This document shows positions 24,601 through 35,305 of a DNA stretch of 64,000 nucleotides, piece by piece (positions within the stretch are counted from its first letter, which is position 1; each line of letters begins with the position of its first letter). The position numbers and the translations under genes are program-made. Source of the DNA: Branchiostoma lanceolatum (taxonomy: Eukaryota > Chordata > Leptocardii > Amphioxiformes > Branchiostomatidae); the NCBI RefSeq assembly GCF_035083965.1, contig NC_089723.1, positions 21,865,193-21,929,192 on the forward strand, read 5' to 3'. The notes below the pieces were generated by a model. The model had not been told where the DNA came from. It was given only the letters and a program-made list of their open reading frames with translations, and did not search any database.

Positions 24601-27600
24601 TTGCAAGATCAGGGTGCGAAATACTTTTTTGAGCCAGGTTGCACGGTGTGCAACCTGGGTAGAAAGCTAGGTTGCCCGTCAGAATTTCAGGTTGCCCCAC
24701 CTAAAATTCACTGATTTCCTGAAATTATATTTTGTAAGTACATAGTATTATATAGCTTTTAACAATATAACTGGTTCTTAATTGTGTTTTTGTTTCAAAA
24801 TAAAATTCAATGATATACAATGTAAATAAAACACCACAACCCACAACAAACAAACTTATACAATTCATGTGTAACACGGCTATTTTTTTAGTACAAATAA
24901 ATCCTTTTTTCAACCCCCATAGACTTTTTGCTTTTTCTGCTCTAGGAAGAGTTACACTGCAATAGCTACACTGCAATAGGACTTGTACCTGCACATTATT
25001 CTCTTCCCTCACATAAAAGTTGCTACTGGGCATATTTTCAAAATCTAATAAAAGTACCCCCGGAATAAAATTACCTATATTTTTTATTGAAAAATTCACA
25101 GGTGAGTTATTAATGATATACATGTATGATAATCATAAGATAAATACAATTATCATAGTCTATGTCATTGTCCAGTTTTTATCTCACTGTCACAACATTT
25201 TAACAACTTTGTTTATTCTATAATCATTGTTGCCAAGTAAAGATTTTTTAAATCCCTGCTTATTATTAGTAAAGTGGCTCCATCTCCACTTCTGCAATTT
25301 TTAATTTTGCCCCCAAAAAAGCACTAGCAACATTTCGCCCATAGAAATACACAGTAACTCAAACACTGCCCTCTGCCAGTTGTTGCTGGTACTGCAGATT
25401 ACACGTCATTACTCTCGCGCAATCACGCGATATCCAGCGAGAGTCGATGAATTCAACATGGCGGCCAAGAGCCGAGCGCTAAGCCGCGCTCTCTTTCCGA
25501 CGAATTTGCGTTTCAGGCACAATAAAACAGGTTGACTATGGATGCAAACGAGTGAAAAAGTATCGGTAACTTTAAATGTTTAGTTGGGGGTCGATTTATA
25601 CGTTTGGTTTGAAAATTTACGAGACTGAGAGCGAGTGTGTGTGCACACCACACGGGTGTGTGAGCTTCCTTGGTCCAATTATTTTCTACTTCGTCAAGTA
25701 ATTGCCGCAAAATTGATTTCTCCGGCCCAAAATTTAGGTAGCGCACCGCGCAACCTGGGTTAAGAGATAAGTTGCGCCAACCAAAATATTGTTGCGCTGC
25801 GCAAGTGCGCAACCGGGTATTTCGCACCCTGAAGATGTCGACTCAGACCAGACTGTAAGGTTTGAACCATCGCACACCGGGGTATGGCCCTACTCTGTTT
25901 CGAAAGGTGTGGTAGGTCCGTAGGTGTGACTCTCCCTAAACACGGGACCTCCATTTAACGTCAAATCCGAGTTTATTTTTGAATGGGGACGCGATGTAAT
26001 ATGCCTTTTTCGAAATGTTACATTTCTAGTTTAATGATAGGAATGGCTTTACTTACCAAAAGTACACTTCTGAAGCTCCTTCTGGATACGACATTGCCTT
26101 TGCCTGTTCTTCTACAGACGTGGAACTTGGGCCGGTCCTTCACAGAACCTGGTCTGGGGGTCAACGGTCAAGGCTGGACATACCTACCAGTTCAGCATCT
26201 GGGTCAAGATGCTTGATGGCGGAGAAACGAAATACCTGACTGAGGCTAAGATACACTTTACGTTCTCTGGTGGGAACGCTCTCTAGCCACCCTTTTTCAA
26301 GGGGATACTCAACAAAACTTTGGAAAAAAGTTCATGTCAAAATATATAGCAATCACATGATCCATGTATAGACACGTAGTTTTCTGAAAAATTCTTTCCA
26401 TATTGTTTGCTGCAAAGAAATACAAAACACACATGGTAAACGACATAACCGCTAGATAACAGAAATGATATGACCTTAGACATTAGACGTCAGACCCCAA
26501 ATTGCAGTGCCATATCAAGAAAAAACAAACACTAGCTTTATACATTTTCCAAGAAGTCTGACCTATTCTTCTAGAAATAAACCTTTCTAAGTTGACAAAA
26601 GTTGGAAATGTCAGAAGTGAAAGATTCTAAGCTAAGAGACCACTGTTGAAGTTTGGAAATGAAGTGCTTTTCAAACAGAATAACCATATTCCACAAGTGT
26701 TACAGGTCAGGCACCTATTGTGTTATTATTTCAATTATGATATGGCTCCCCAAAAATGTACAACTAGTATTGTTGTTGTTCTCAGGCCTGAGGCCCACCC
26801 TTCATGAACGAGTTGCTGGAAACTGGATTTCCGCTCAAGACGGCTGGAAACTGCTGGCAGGAGATTACACCATACCTGGTGAGTATTCAATTAATTAATC
26901 AATTAACCAACCAACCAACCAACCAATCACCCATTTAACCAATCAATAAACCAATCAATGCACGTCAATCAATCAATCAATCAAATGATCAATCATCCAC
27001 GGGCATCAATGCTAATACACGGTTGCAGTAGACATCTCTAGCATTGGTTATCTATACAATTCATGTAAATATCGATGGGTATTGGTTATTTCATCTATAC
27101 CTGAAAATATTCAAGTCAAAGTAACTAGACTCTATACATGGCAGAATAGATTGATAGTATTGTCGCTGCAAGGCTAGAAGAGCAACACAGCTGTACAGCT
27201 CTAACGACTCTCTCCTGATCAAAGATTTCGACGACACCGTGAGCAGCATCCGGATAAACTTGGAGAAACCTCCGAGCGAGATCCGTTTCCTTGTGGACGA
27301 CGCTTCCTTAAAGGAGTTCATGTCTCCCATCACCGACTGGAGGTCTGAGGCAGACGCACGGATAGAACAGATCCGCAAGAGAGACGTCAAACTCCGGTGA
27401 GAAGAAATGAGAAATTATACATAACCTATTTACTGATATTTAACAAGATTTAGAAGCTCGTAGCATCCGTAGACAAGGATTTGTTCACATTTGCGAATAT
27501 TTTCATCGGGTTGGTGAATGACTGAATGGCAAAGTTCTTTATTTACAACCACACATCTAACAAGAGATAAAACGTTTCGATAACCGTCTGTCATCTTCAT

Positions 27601-30600
27601 CAGGGCAATATGCTGACTGGTTCACTAGCTATAGTGCAAAGTGAGCCAGTCAGAACTCTCCTGATGAAGGTCGCAAACGCACATCAAAACGTCGATTCTC
27701 ATTATCTCCATGAAAAATGGAGATATAGTTTTGAGTGTGTCTGTTTTCTGTTTGTCATCTGTTTGTCAACCATGTTGTGAAGTTGGCACCAAGAAATGCA
27801 TGGTGCACCAACTGCAGAATTTACATATACGTGCACGCCGACAGAAGACCGAATCGATTAAAATTGTCACCATAAAATTTTAACTGTACTATGATATTTT
27901 ACTGTGTAGTTGCTGTATAGCACGGTATTTTGCTGTACTTCACAGCACAATTCAGGAATCCAATGCAATGGTGACCTGTCATCATTTGTAAACATTTGTT
28001 AACATGTGTTAACAGTTGTTAACAGTTGTAAACTTTTGTAAACTTTTGTTAACTTTTGTAAACTTTTGTAAACTTTTGTAAACTTTTGTAAACTTTTGTA
28101 AACTTTCGTAAACATTTGTAAACATTTGTTAACATTTAGAGATGTAGTTTTGGGTGTGTCTGTGTGTGTTTCCGGACTACTGTAAGCAGCATAACTCAAG
28201 AACCTCTTGATATGATGGAATTACGATGATAATTGGTATATAGGCGGTTGTTGTGAAGCCAAGATTCAAGGTCGATTTTGGGCCCCCTGGTAAGTGACCT
28301 TGGTACTGCAGCAGGACTTGCGATGTAATGAAGAAGTGGTGAAGGTTTGGGCCCCTGGCAGCTTGTTCTGGAACTGCATGGGCGTTATTGTGAAAATCTT
28401 CTAAGGAGAATAACTGAACAGAGGAATGTTAGATTTCCATATTTAGTATGCAGGTAGCTTGGACAGAGATGTAAATAATGAAGTGAAAATTATGCTTATT
28501 GGGACTTAATTGGGGCTTGCTCATTCGCCCCCCCCCGTCATAATTTCCGAACAGTATGATGTATCATCGAAAATTTTTGCAGGGAGTGATGGTCACGTCA
28601 AGTCTTATAAATTCCTGTAATTTTGGTGACGTTATGACGTAATATGACGTAATTACGACGTCATCGATGTGATTTTATTGGCTAAGTAGTGAATTCCCGT
28701 CATATCTAAAGGCATTAAACAAAACAGTTTGTATTATTCGGTTTAAGGTATGCAAAGGCATACGACGTTAATGGTAAGTACGTTGACGGCAATATGACGG
28801 ATCCGCCATCTTGGATCGGGCATTTTGAAATTTTTGAAAATCCTTTATGACCCCACACGACACTGAAAATAGACTAGAAATGTTCATCTTAATGTTTCTG
28901 GTAAAGAAAATGTCAGGTATTGACGATTTTAATGGCGAAAAAGCCTGCTGATACCTTAGATAGTGATATAGTCCGCCATCTTGGATTTTGACTGATAACG
29001 TAATCTAATTAGCATAAATAATGAATATTAAATCATGTAAGTTACATCTAATTACACATGATGTTATAGATGTATGAAAACTAGTGTAGTTGTGCAAGAA
29101 ATATCATTTTTTTTCAAAAAAATTAGTGATTTTTGCATAAAATGCCTGTCAGACACCCGTCGCCAGGGCAATATGAAAAATGATAAACTTAAAACCATTA
29201 TTACAAAATTGCTGCCAAAATTTTTTTAGGAAAAGTCACCATGGTAGTCCTAGCATACATCGTTTGGCAGTAGTACGATGTCAAAGTTGGCGCGGGCACT
29301 TTTAGCCCCCCCCCCCCTAGTCTGGATAGGGTTAAACACTTAGATACTCTATGCCTAGATTTGAATGGATGTTGTATTCCAATTGATGAGATGGCAGGCA
29401 TAGGCAGCAGCAAAATGTATGGTGTATAAAACCTGGCTGACTTTGGTATTTTTTTGTATCGTAGGGTCAACACACCGAACGCGCATGACATCACAGTAGA
29501 GGTAAGTTACGATGAATAGAGTCATCTTCAAAAACAAGTGTCAAAGATACATTGAGCGGTCTCTATTGAAGCGCTGTAAGGTGGATGTAGAAATTGTGTT
29601 ATAACGCCAAGAAGGTTATCTTTTTTTTCGTTTTTGTTTTTTTGTAGCCTGTGTACATGTGTGGGTAAACAGCATGACTCAAGAAGGTCTGGATGGATTG
29701 TTTAATATTTGGCATGTAGGTGATGAGACCAAGAAACTACTAAAGATAGGGGGCCTTAGTGACGTATTAAGATACTGCTGAGGAACTGTCGGTTTTGATA
29801 TCTCGTGTTCTGGATATGCCCTTGTCGTGATTTTTGAGTGGTGGCCAAGAGGAATTGGTGTAAATGTAGAGCACCCCCCCCCCCCCGGCTTTTTTTAAAA
29901 CTGCAAAATTCGAAAGAGAATAGAATTAATCTAGAAGTGGTTGACGGATCGTCATGTTTTTTTTTGTATGCAGATGGTGATTATTGATATGATCAAATTA
30001 TTATTATGCAAACCAATTAGAATTAATGAGAAAATTTTGCTTGTATATTTGCTTGGCAGGTAGCTCAGACCCGATCCCACTTTGCCTTTGGGTCGGTCGT
30101 CCACGCCAAGCAGATGCCAAGCAACAGTCACTACACAGACTTCTTCTTCAACAACTTCGAGTGGGCCGTTCTGGCCAACCAGCTCAAATGGAAGCAAAAT
30201 GAAAGGAATGAAGTATGTTATTCCTTATCATATGTAGGTGCTTGAACGCATTAACTCCGACCAGGGCTTGTTTTTTGAGATGAATTCATTAGAAGGTGTG
30301 AACACTATTGCAAGCAAGATGCCTGTAACAAGTGTGGATGTGAGAAATAGTTCCGATCACGAAGATGCAAATAATATCATCACTTCTGAAGTTTTGCTGA
30401 AGCTATTATGACAACACTCAAGTTATATCGACTCGATTGTCATGCAAACTATGACATATTAACTAGCTGTTCGTATTGATTCTTTGTTTCGTCTTAGGGG
30501 CAGTTGACGTTCGACTGGGCAGATCCAACGATCGCACTGCTTGAAAGTCGAGGGTGAGTTGTAATCCTATACTATAGTGGCATGGATATGTACTCGTGTA

Positions 30601-32227
30601 AACAATAGCATGTCTTTGCGTATACATTCTTACAATGTGAAATCTTAACGAACTTGTAGCAATTAAGATCACCGTTGGCGTTACAAAAAAACTTGAGAGT
30701 AAGTTCACTACTTACCTTTCCATTTTTTGAAAACTTGCTTATTGCTACGGTCACAATTGGAAAAAAGGGCCACGCCGCGAATAGTTTACGGGCTGTTTTT
30801 GGCACAATCGTGCGTAACCCCTAGCGGTCGGGATTATTTTCGTAAACTTAAATAACCCCGGGACCTGGTAACAAATAGACACCATAAGGTAATCGTGAGA
30901 GCACCGAGAGGTTCCCTTCTCCACCGGGACACATTTATGGCTTTAGGGGGCTACACCCCTCCGGGCACTGGTACAAATGTGACTGAGGCATAAACAGGGA
31001 TGGTGAACAATGATATGTAAGTATATGGTACACTTGTTTATGGTTGCTTTTGCTGATCTTTTTTCAACCATTGCCTGACCAGGATACCGATTCGCGGGCA
31101 CAATGTGTTCTGGGGAACCGGGGACACCCATGTACCCACCTGGCTGCCGGCGTACTCCGGGTCCGAGCTGGAGCAGAAGTGCTGGAAACGGGTTGATGAC
31201 GTCGTGGGTCGGTATGCTGGAAGGTAAACCTTTTTATTTCAATTATTGCACAATACACACAAGTATCATCAAGTGCCATTAAGCCCCAGAACCATTCTAC
31301 CTGTATATGTCCTTATAAGTTACACAAGACGTGGTCCAGGGCAATGATATCTAGATAGTGATATCCTCACCACCCTGGATAGAAGGACGCCTACCACACA
31401 CAAGCATTATCGAACTAATTCAACCTTCTGAAAACACTTAACAGAAAACCCTACTCCCGATAAAAGGTCATAATTTTCACGATTTGTTAAAAAGGTCACA
31501 ATCTTCCCAACCAAACTCAGCTTCGAAAACACTGCATTGTACTGTCAGTCTTAATCAAAGATATCAATCTATATTTGGGAGACGGATAAACTAAGACGTT
31601 CTGGTGCTATTTCACACATTGTATTTTGAAGAAACGAAGCTTTTGCAACCATCCTTCCAAATCTAGCATCAAGATCAGACACCTGAGAATTTGCCACAAA
31701 GCTCATTATTAAGTATCATATTAATCGATTTGTGGGCAATAATTTCTTTCCTCACGCTGTGCCAGGTTGCAACATTGGGACATCAACAACGAGATGCTTC
31801 ACGGAAACTTCTTCGTGGAGAAAACGGGAAACCCGCAGATCCGGTACGAGATGTTCCAGAAGGTGAAGGAGAAGGACCCTGGTGTCAAACTCTTCTTGAA
31901 CGATTATGGTGTCATCAACAGTGGTGCGATGACGCAGGTCTGTGGATCTAGTCTGCAACATTGTCTAATAGTCAAAGTCATCCTTTTCTGGCAACGATTG
32001 ACTTGCCTTTATCACACCATATTTGCATAGATATGGCGACGGAAAAAATCAGTACTTGCATGTATCCTTCGGCTCCTTAATACGTAGCATCGAAAAATAC
32101 GAGTAAACATGGTTTATTCTAAAATTTTGCCTTTCCTATACATTTGCTGATCATTTTAAAGTTACACATAAAGTTTAACCAGCTTCTTATTAGTTGAGTG
32201 TCCAGTGCCTTGCACAGGTCATGTGTA

Positions 32228-32317
<90 letters not shown>

Positions 32318-34433
32318 CATTTAAAAGAAATTGTAAAGTCTGGGTATGCATGCGAGAGATAAACGATGGTCATCATTGTGTTTTCCACAGGCATACGTAC
32401 ACCAGGCTGAGGAGTTCCTCGCTAACGGAGCTCCAGTCGACGCGATGGGAGCTCAGGGACACTTCAGAAGCCGACCAGACCCCGTCATTCTCAAGGTACT
32501 GTTTCGACGTCATAACCTTTGGAAATTTGCAATGGATTTAGAGAAGCACCAATACTTATCAACATTTACACCAACGATTGCCTTTTAGGAATTTTCATAT
32601 TAATGTACGTCAAAATTTATGATCTTCCAAATATACAGCAAATACAATTCATCATCTAAAATGGTTAATGTACACATTTGAGATCATAACCTGAGTTTAC
32701 AAGACTCATTTTTTTTTTCCTTTGCAGAGTCGCCTAGACCTTTTGGCCACTGCTGGCCTGCCCATCTGGGTGACTGAGCTGACCGTAGCCGAGCTAGACG
32801 AGTTGGAGAGGGCGGCGGGTTACGAGGACGCCTTGCGGGTCGCCTTCAGCCACCCGGCCGTGGAAGGGATCCTTCTGTGGTCCTCCATTGCAAATTTTGG
32901 CGATCCTTTGACTGCCATTGCCAGTGGAGATAACGTTGAGGTTCAGTACAAAATGATGTATCTAACATATCATTGATGTCAACATAAGCCTTCAAATGTC
33001 AAATGTGGTCATCCTTTGGCAGTGCGAATTTGGTGATCCTGAAACTGCTATTGCCAGTAGAGATTACGTTGAGCTGAGGTCCAGTTCAAAACAATGCATC
33101 TAACATATCGTGGAAGTCCTCATAAAACCTTAAAATGTCAAAATGTTTACAGACCAATAAAAGATTACTGTTATAATCTGGGAAGCCACTCTTAGGACTC
33201 AATAGACGTGACTTGTCATGATAACTGTGAACAGCAGCTTTTTAAGACCCCCATTCCACTTGGACGGCGCTCTCACGAACGAACGAACATTTTTTTTCTT
33301 AATTTTTGTGTGCTTTGTTGTCTTCTCAGTCACACCTTTACCTCTTGCAACATATTTGAATGATAAAATCAAGGGGAAAACAGATTCAATGTTGGTCCCT
33401 GAACGGTCGCTCAGTGTGTGTCTTAAGTTATATACATGTTCAACTTTTTGTTGTTTTTCTGTGTTGGCTGTCATGTAAACTGTTTGCAATAAATATGTTT
33501 TACCATTTTTCGTTATAATAGCAACTCAAAGCACAGACGTTTGAAACACTTTTTGAACCACTGACAATACAAATTGGAAGGAATTAATTTGAATGGAAGC
33601 AAGTACTTGTAGTTTTCGTCAATTTGTATTACCCATGAACAAAACTATGATTTGACTACAAAATTGCCAAAAATTCAAGATACACCACTTCAAGCATGAA
33701 ATTTGTTTGAACTACAGTTAAGACCATTCAATCCTCGCTGAGCGCTTGCTGTGATCATTGACCGCTCGCTGCGGCCCTTTGATCCCATCGTCATCCTCGG
33801 CGCGCTCACGGCGACTGTTTTGGACATGTTCAAAACCATCGCCAGGTGACGGCGCGCATGGCGCGCATGGCGCTCTCACCGCGCTCCCTCCGCGCTCCCA
33901 CGGCGCTCTCGCCGCGCTCTCGGCAATCTCACGGTAATCTGGCCAAATTGAGGTCGCTGGGAGAGCGCGGTGAGAGCGCCGTCCTAGTGGAATGGGGGTC
34001 TAACTGCCTCCGGGTCGAAACGTTAAGCTCTCTACATTAAAGATAGTTGCCACATACGATGAATGTCAATGTATCTTCACATGCTTTCGTAATCAACGTA
34101 TGGCTACACTTGGTATAGTTGAAGTAAAGTAATTTTCCTTGACCGTACGGTTTTACTTAATGCTCTTCTAAATCTTTGTCGCTACAGCTCAACGAGGCCG
34201 GTCGCCGCTGGCGGCAGCTGGTCTTCAACGACTGGCGCACCAACCTGTCCCTGCAGCACGGCACCGCGACGCTAGCTGGACAGGAGTTCGACTTCCGCGG
34301 TTTCCATGGCAACTACGAGGTCAAAGTCAAGTTCCACGGTCAGGTGGCGGCCACCAAGACCTTCTCCCTGACACCTGGAGACGGACCGATGGTCGTGGAT
34401 ATAGACATGCCTAATGACGTTATTGTTGGTTGA
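18640..34433 (+). CDS. GH10 xylanase-like gene B, two CBMs, diverged active-site cleft
   Basis: Paralogue of gene A, 743 aa. Exons: 18640-18836, 20036-20187, 21918-22007, 22261-22382, 22690-22820, 26118-26269, 26786-26878, 27225-27396, 29465-29501, 30060-30212, 30498-30553, 31083-31223, 31766-31937, 32391-32495, 32728-32940, 34188-34433 (2232 nt, frame intact). Signal peptide, two CBM4/9-like modules, GH10 domain. Acid/base (WDINNE), nucleophile (WVTELTV) and RGHNVFW are kept. However, the ENxLKW motif of the cleft is ANQLKW, and the Trp loop WGYWDGAHY of gene A is replaced by WSSIANFGDP. These positions normally contact sugar, so activity or specificity is probably changed. Exon 15 uses a weak donor (GTTCAG). 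Introns 1-9 are swollen with repeats. Everything from just before exon 8 onward is duplicated at 51870-60784. Confidence 0.9.
19428..19890. repeat. Dispersed repeat, inverted relative 51340-51796
   Basis: This block in intron 1 of gene B reappears, reverse-complemented and moderately diverged, just left of the segmental duplication. Examples are GTCAATGACAGATGACCTAC here and its inverse near 51660, and TAAGATCAACCCAGACACC here and its inverse near 51385. I recognise no coding capacity, so its class is unknown. Confidence 0.75.
20440..21770. repeat. Degenerate repeat array ending in (GAA)n
   Basis: Intron 2 of gene B. Recurrent motifs include GAAGATTTGACAGGAG (about 20903 and 21675), ATGTTTAGCCAT at both ends (about 20453 and 21746) and several 'aaatttcaggtcatttggt' copies. 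A (GAA)n run occupies 21691-21725. This looks like a composite of old transposon 3' ends; no protein is visible. Confidence 0.55.
24061..24260. repeat. 57-bp tandem repeat, about 3.5 units
   Basis: Units start at 24061, 24118, 24175 and 24232 (partial), each beginning ATATGGGTCAGTTTGGATAG and ending in TTTTACCCGGCGAAAATTAA. The latter half also occurs alone at 23532-23555, the likely source of the unit. Intron 5 of gene B. Confidence 0.92.
24268..24440. mobile_element. Foldback palindrome (hairpin element)
   Basis: Two arms of about 75-80 bp are near-perfect reverse complements: GTTAATGACCCGCC..CACCTCG on the left and CGGTGGTTTTAT..GGCGGGTCATTAAC on the right. A loop of about 15 bp (TTCGCTTCGCTCACT) separates them. 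It directly follows the 57-bp tandem array. Confidence 0.85.
24610..25831. mobile_element. DNA transposon with TIR CAGGGTGCGAAATAC
   Basis: A perfect 15-bp inverted terminal repeat, CAGGGTGCGAAATAC at 24610-24624 and its inverse at 25817-25831, bounds 1222 bp. Both ends carry subterminal GGTTGC/GTTGCGC motifs. A 5-bp direct repeat AAGAT flanks it. A CAGGG start suggests the hAT superfamily, though the short target duplication is not typical. No transposase is recognised. Intron 5 of gene B. Confidence 0.75.
26890..26995. repeat. AACC/AATC tetranucleotide-rich microsatellite
   Basis: Imperfect (AACC)n then (AATC)n runs in intron 7 of gene B. Confidence 0.8.
27983..28136. repeat. 10-bp minisatellite, short allele (about 15 units)
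   Basis: Tandem AACTTTTGTA-type decamers with variants (AACATTTGTT, AACAGTTGTT). Intron 8 of gene B. The duplicate copy at 52711-53363 has about 65 units. Confidence 0.92.
30741..30985. mobile_element. MITE, 'GCTACGGTCA' family, copy in intron 11 of gene B
   Basis: Starts TTGCTACGGTCACAATTGG and contains the AGTTTACGGGCTGTTTTTGGC and GGGACCTGGTAACAAATAGAC blocks shared with 49320 and 50069. Present at the same place in B' (57481), so it predates the duplication. Confidence 0.75.
32233..32318. repeat. Long (TA)n microsatellite
   Basis: About 80 bp of TA in intron 13 of gene B. The matching tract in B' has been lost with a deletion whose right end falls in this repeat. Confidence 0.95.
32877..33150 (+). 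repeat. Tandem duplication of the end of exon 15
   Basis: Unit 1 (32877-33004) includes the last coding part and donor of exon 15. Unit 2 (33005-about 33150) is a decayed copy (GCGAATTTGGTGATCCTGAA, ATTGCCAGTAGAGATTACG, CATCTAACATATCGTGG). The same pair is present in B' at about 59237-59510, so it is older than the segmental duplication. Confidence 0.85.
33245..34001. mobile_element. 757-bp element with 32-bp TIRs
   Basis: Left end AGACCCCCATTCCACTTGG (33245-33276 in full) and right end 33970-34001 are inverse copies differing at one base in 32. The right arm interior is dense in GCGCTC/CGCGCTC motifs; related fragments occur at 38040 and 44850. Non-coding; intron 15 of gene B. The homologous copy at 59610 has lost 11 bp of its right TIR. 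Confidence 0.85.
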
Positions 34434-35305
34434 GAGGCCACAGCTTATACATGTAGATGTCTACATTTATTTGATTATGAAAATACAGAATAAAGTGGAA
34501 AAGAATCACTTCAAGTCTCGGGCATCAGTTCATATTTCCTGTCATTGTTTAGTAAGAAGACAGTACATTAATAAATGAGTCTTATACACATCTTCCTTTT
34601 CAAAATCTACATGGAACTATATATTTGTCTGTGTGGTCTTTTGTTACAGAGCAGAGGACACAGAATCTACGTTTTGTGAAAGCTAACACGAATGATGGAC
34701 CATTCAGACATTCAGTTCAGTTTTATTTATTTTATTACGTTCGTTGCTTTTATATTAGCTGAAATCAATTATAAATACTACATAAGTGTCAGAGCGAGAG
34801 TGCCGAGATGTGCTAACGTGACATACACGTGGCACGTCTATCATTCACCCCGTAGTTGTTTGTTTACCCAGCCGCTTCTCATAACCACTTGAAGTAAAAA
34901 CGCGCAAAACTAAGCATCATCGATATATATCTGCTTGGAGATAAGTCTAATACTTTACTTGTTTGACTGTTTTACTTCCAAATTCAACAGTTTGTGGGCG
35001 AGTCAAACAAAGTATTATTGTAGTGTATAAGCAACTACACTCAAAAGCACGTTGTCTTCTTTTTATCGTGATCGAGTAGTTTTTGCTTCAGTCTCTATTG
35101 TACTGGATTAACACTGGCATCCGTCTAATCATGCACTGTTGACAGAAAAACGTAAAATGAAGATCTATGATTTTAATACCACGGGACTATATCAGAAGCT
35201 TGCTATGAAATCATCTTTTGCGTCGTAACATTCTCACATGCCGTCGTTTCCAGGTGCCTGCTGTGCCTGCTGTGCCGCCTGGTCCGGCTGGGGAATCTGG
35301 GCTTG
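34434..35305. other. Convergent 3' intergenic region of genes B and C
   Basis: Gene B ends here with AATAAA at 34489-34494. The rest should contain the 3' UTR of gene C on the minus strand. TTTATT (inverse AATAAA) motifs near 34725 could be its polyadenylation signal. No further exon seen. Confidence 0.5.

Noticed and set aside
24725..25123. 132-residue minus-strand frame inside the CAGGGTGCG element
   Set aside because: No transposase motifs, AT-rich and lysine/leucine poor in pattern; cannot be supported as a gene.
27225..27396. Antisense frame with SIRASASDLQS (also at 13127 and 51882)
   Set aside because: Reverse strand of the conserved GH10 exon 8; recurs only because the exon recurs.
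32194..32341. Ile-Tyr repeat reading frame
   Set aside because: (TA)n microsatellite in intron 13 of gene B.
33218..33478. 85-residue frame conserved at 59583-59840
   Set aside because: Conservation is only due to the segmental duplication; it overlaps a transposon end in an intron and has no family features.
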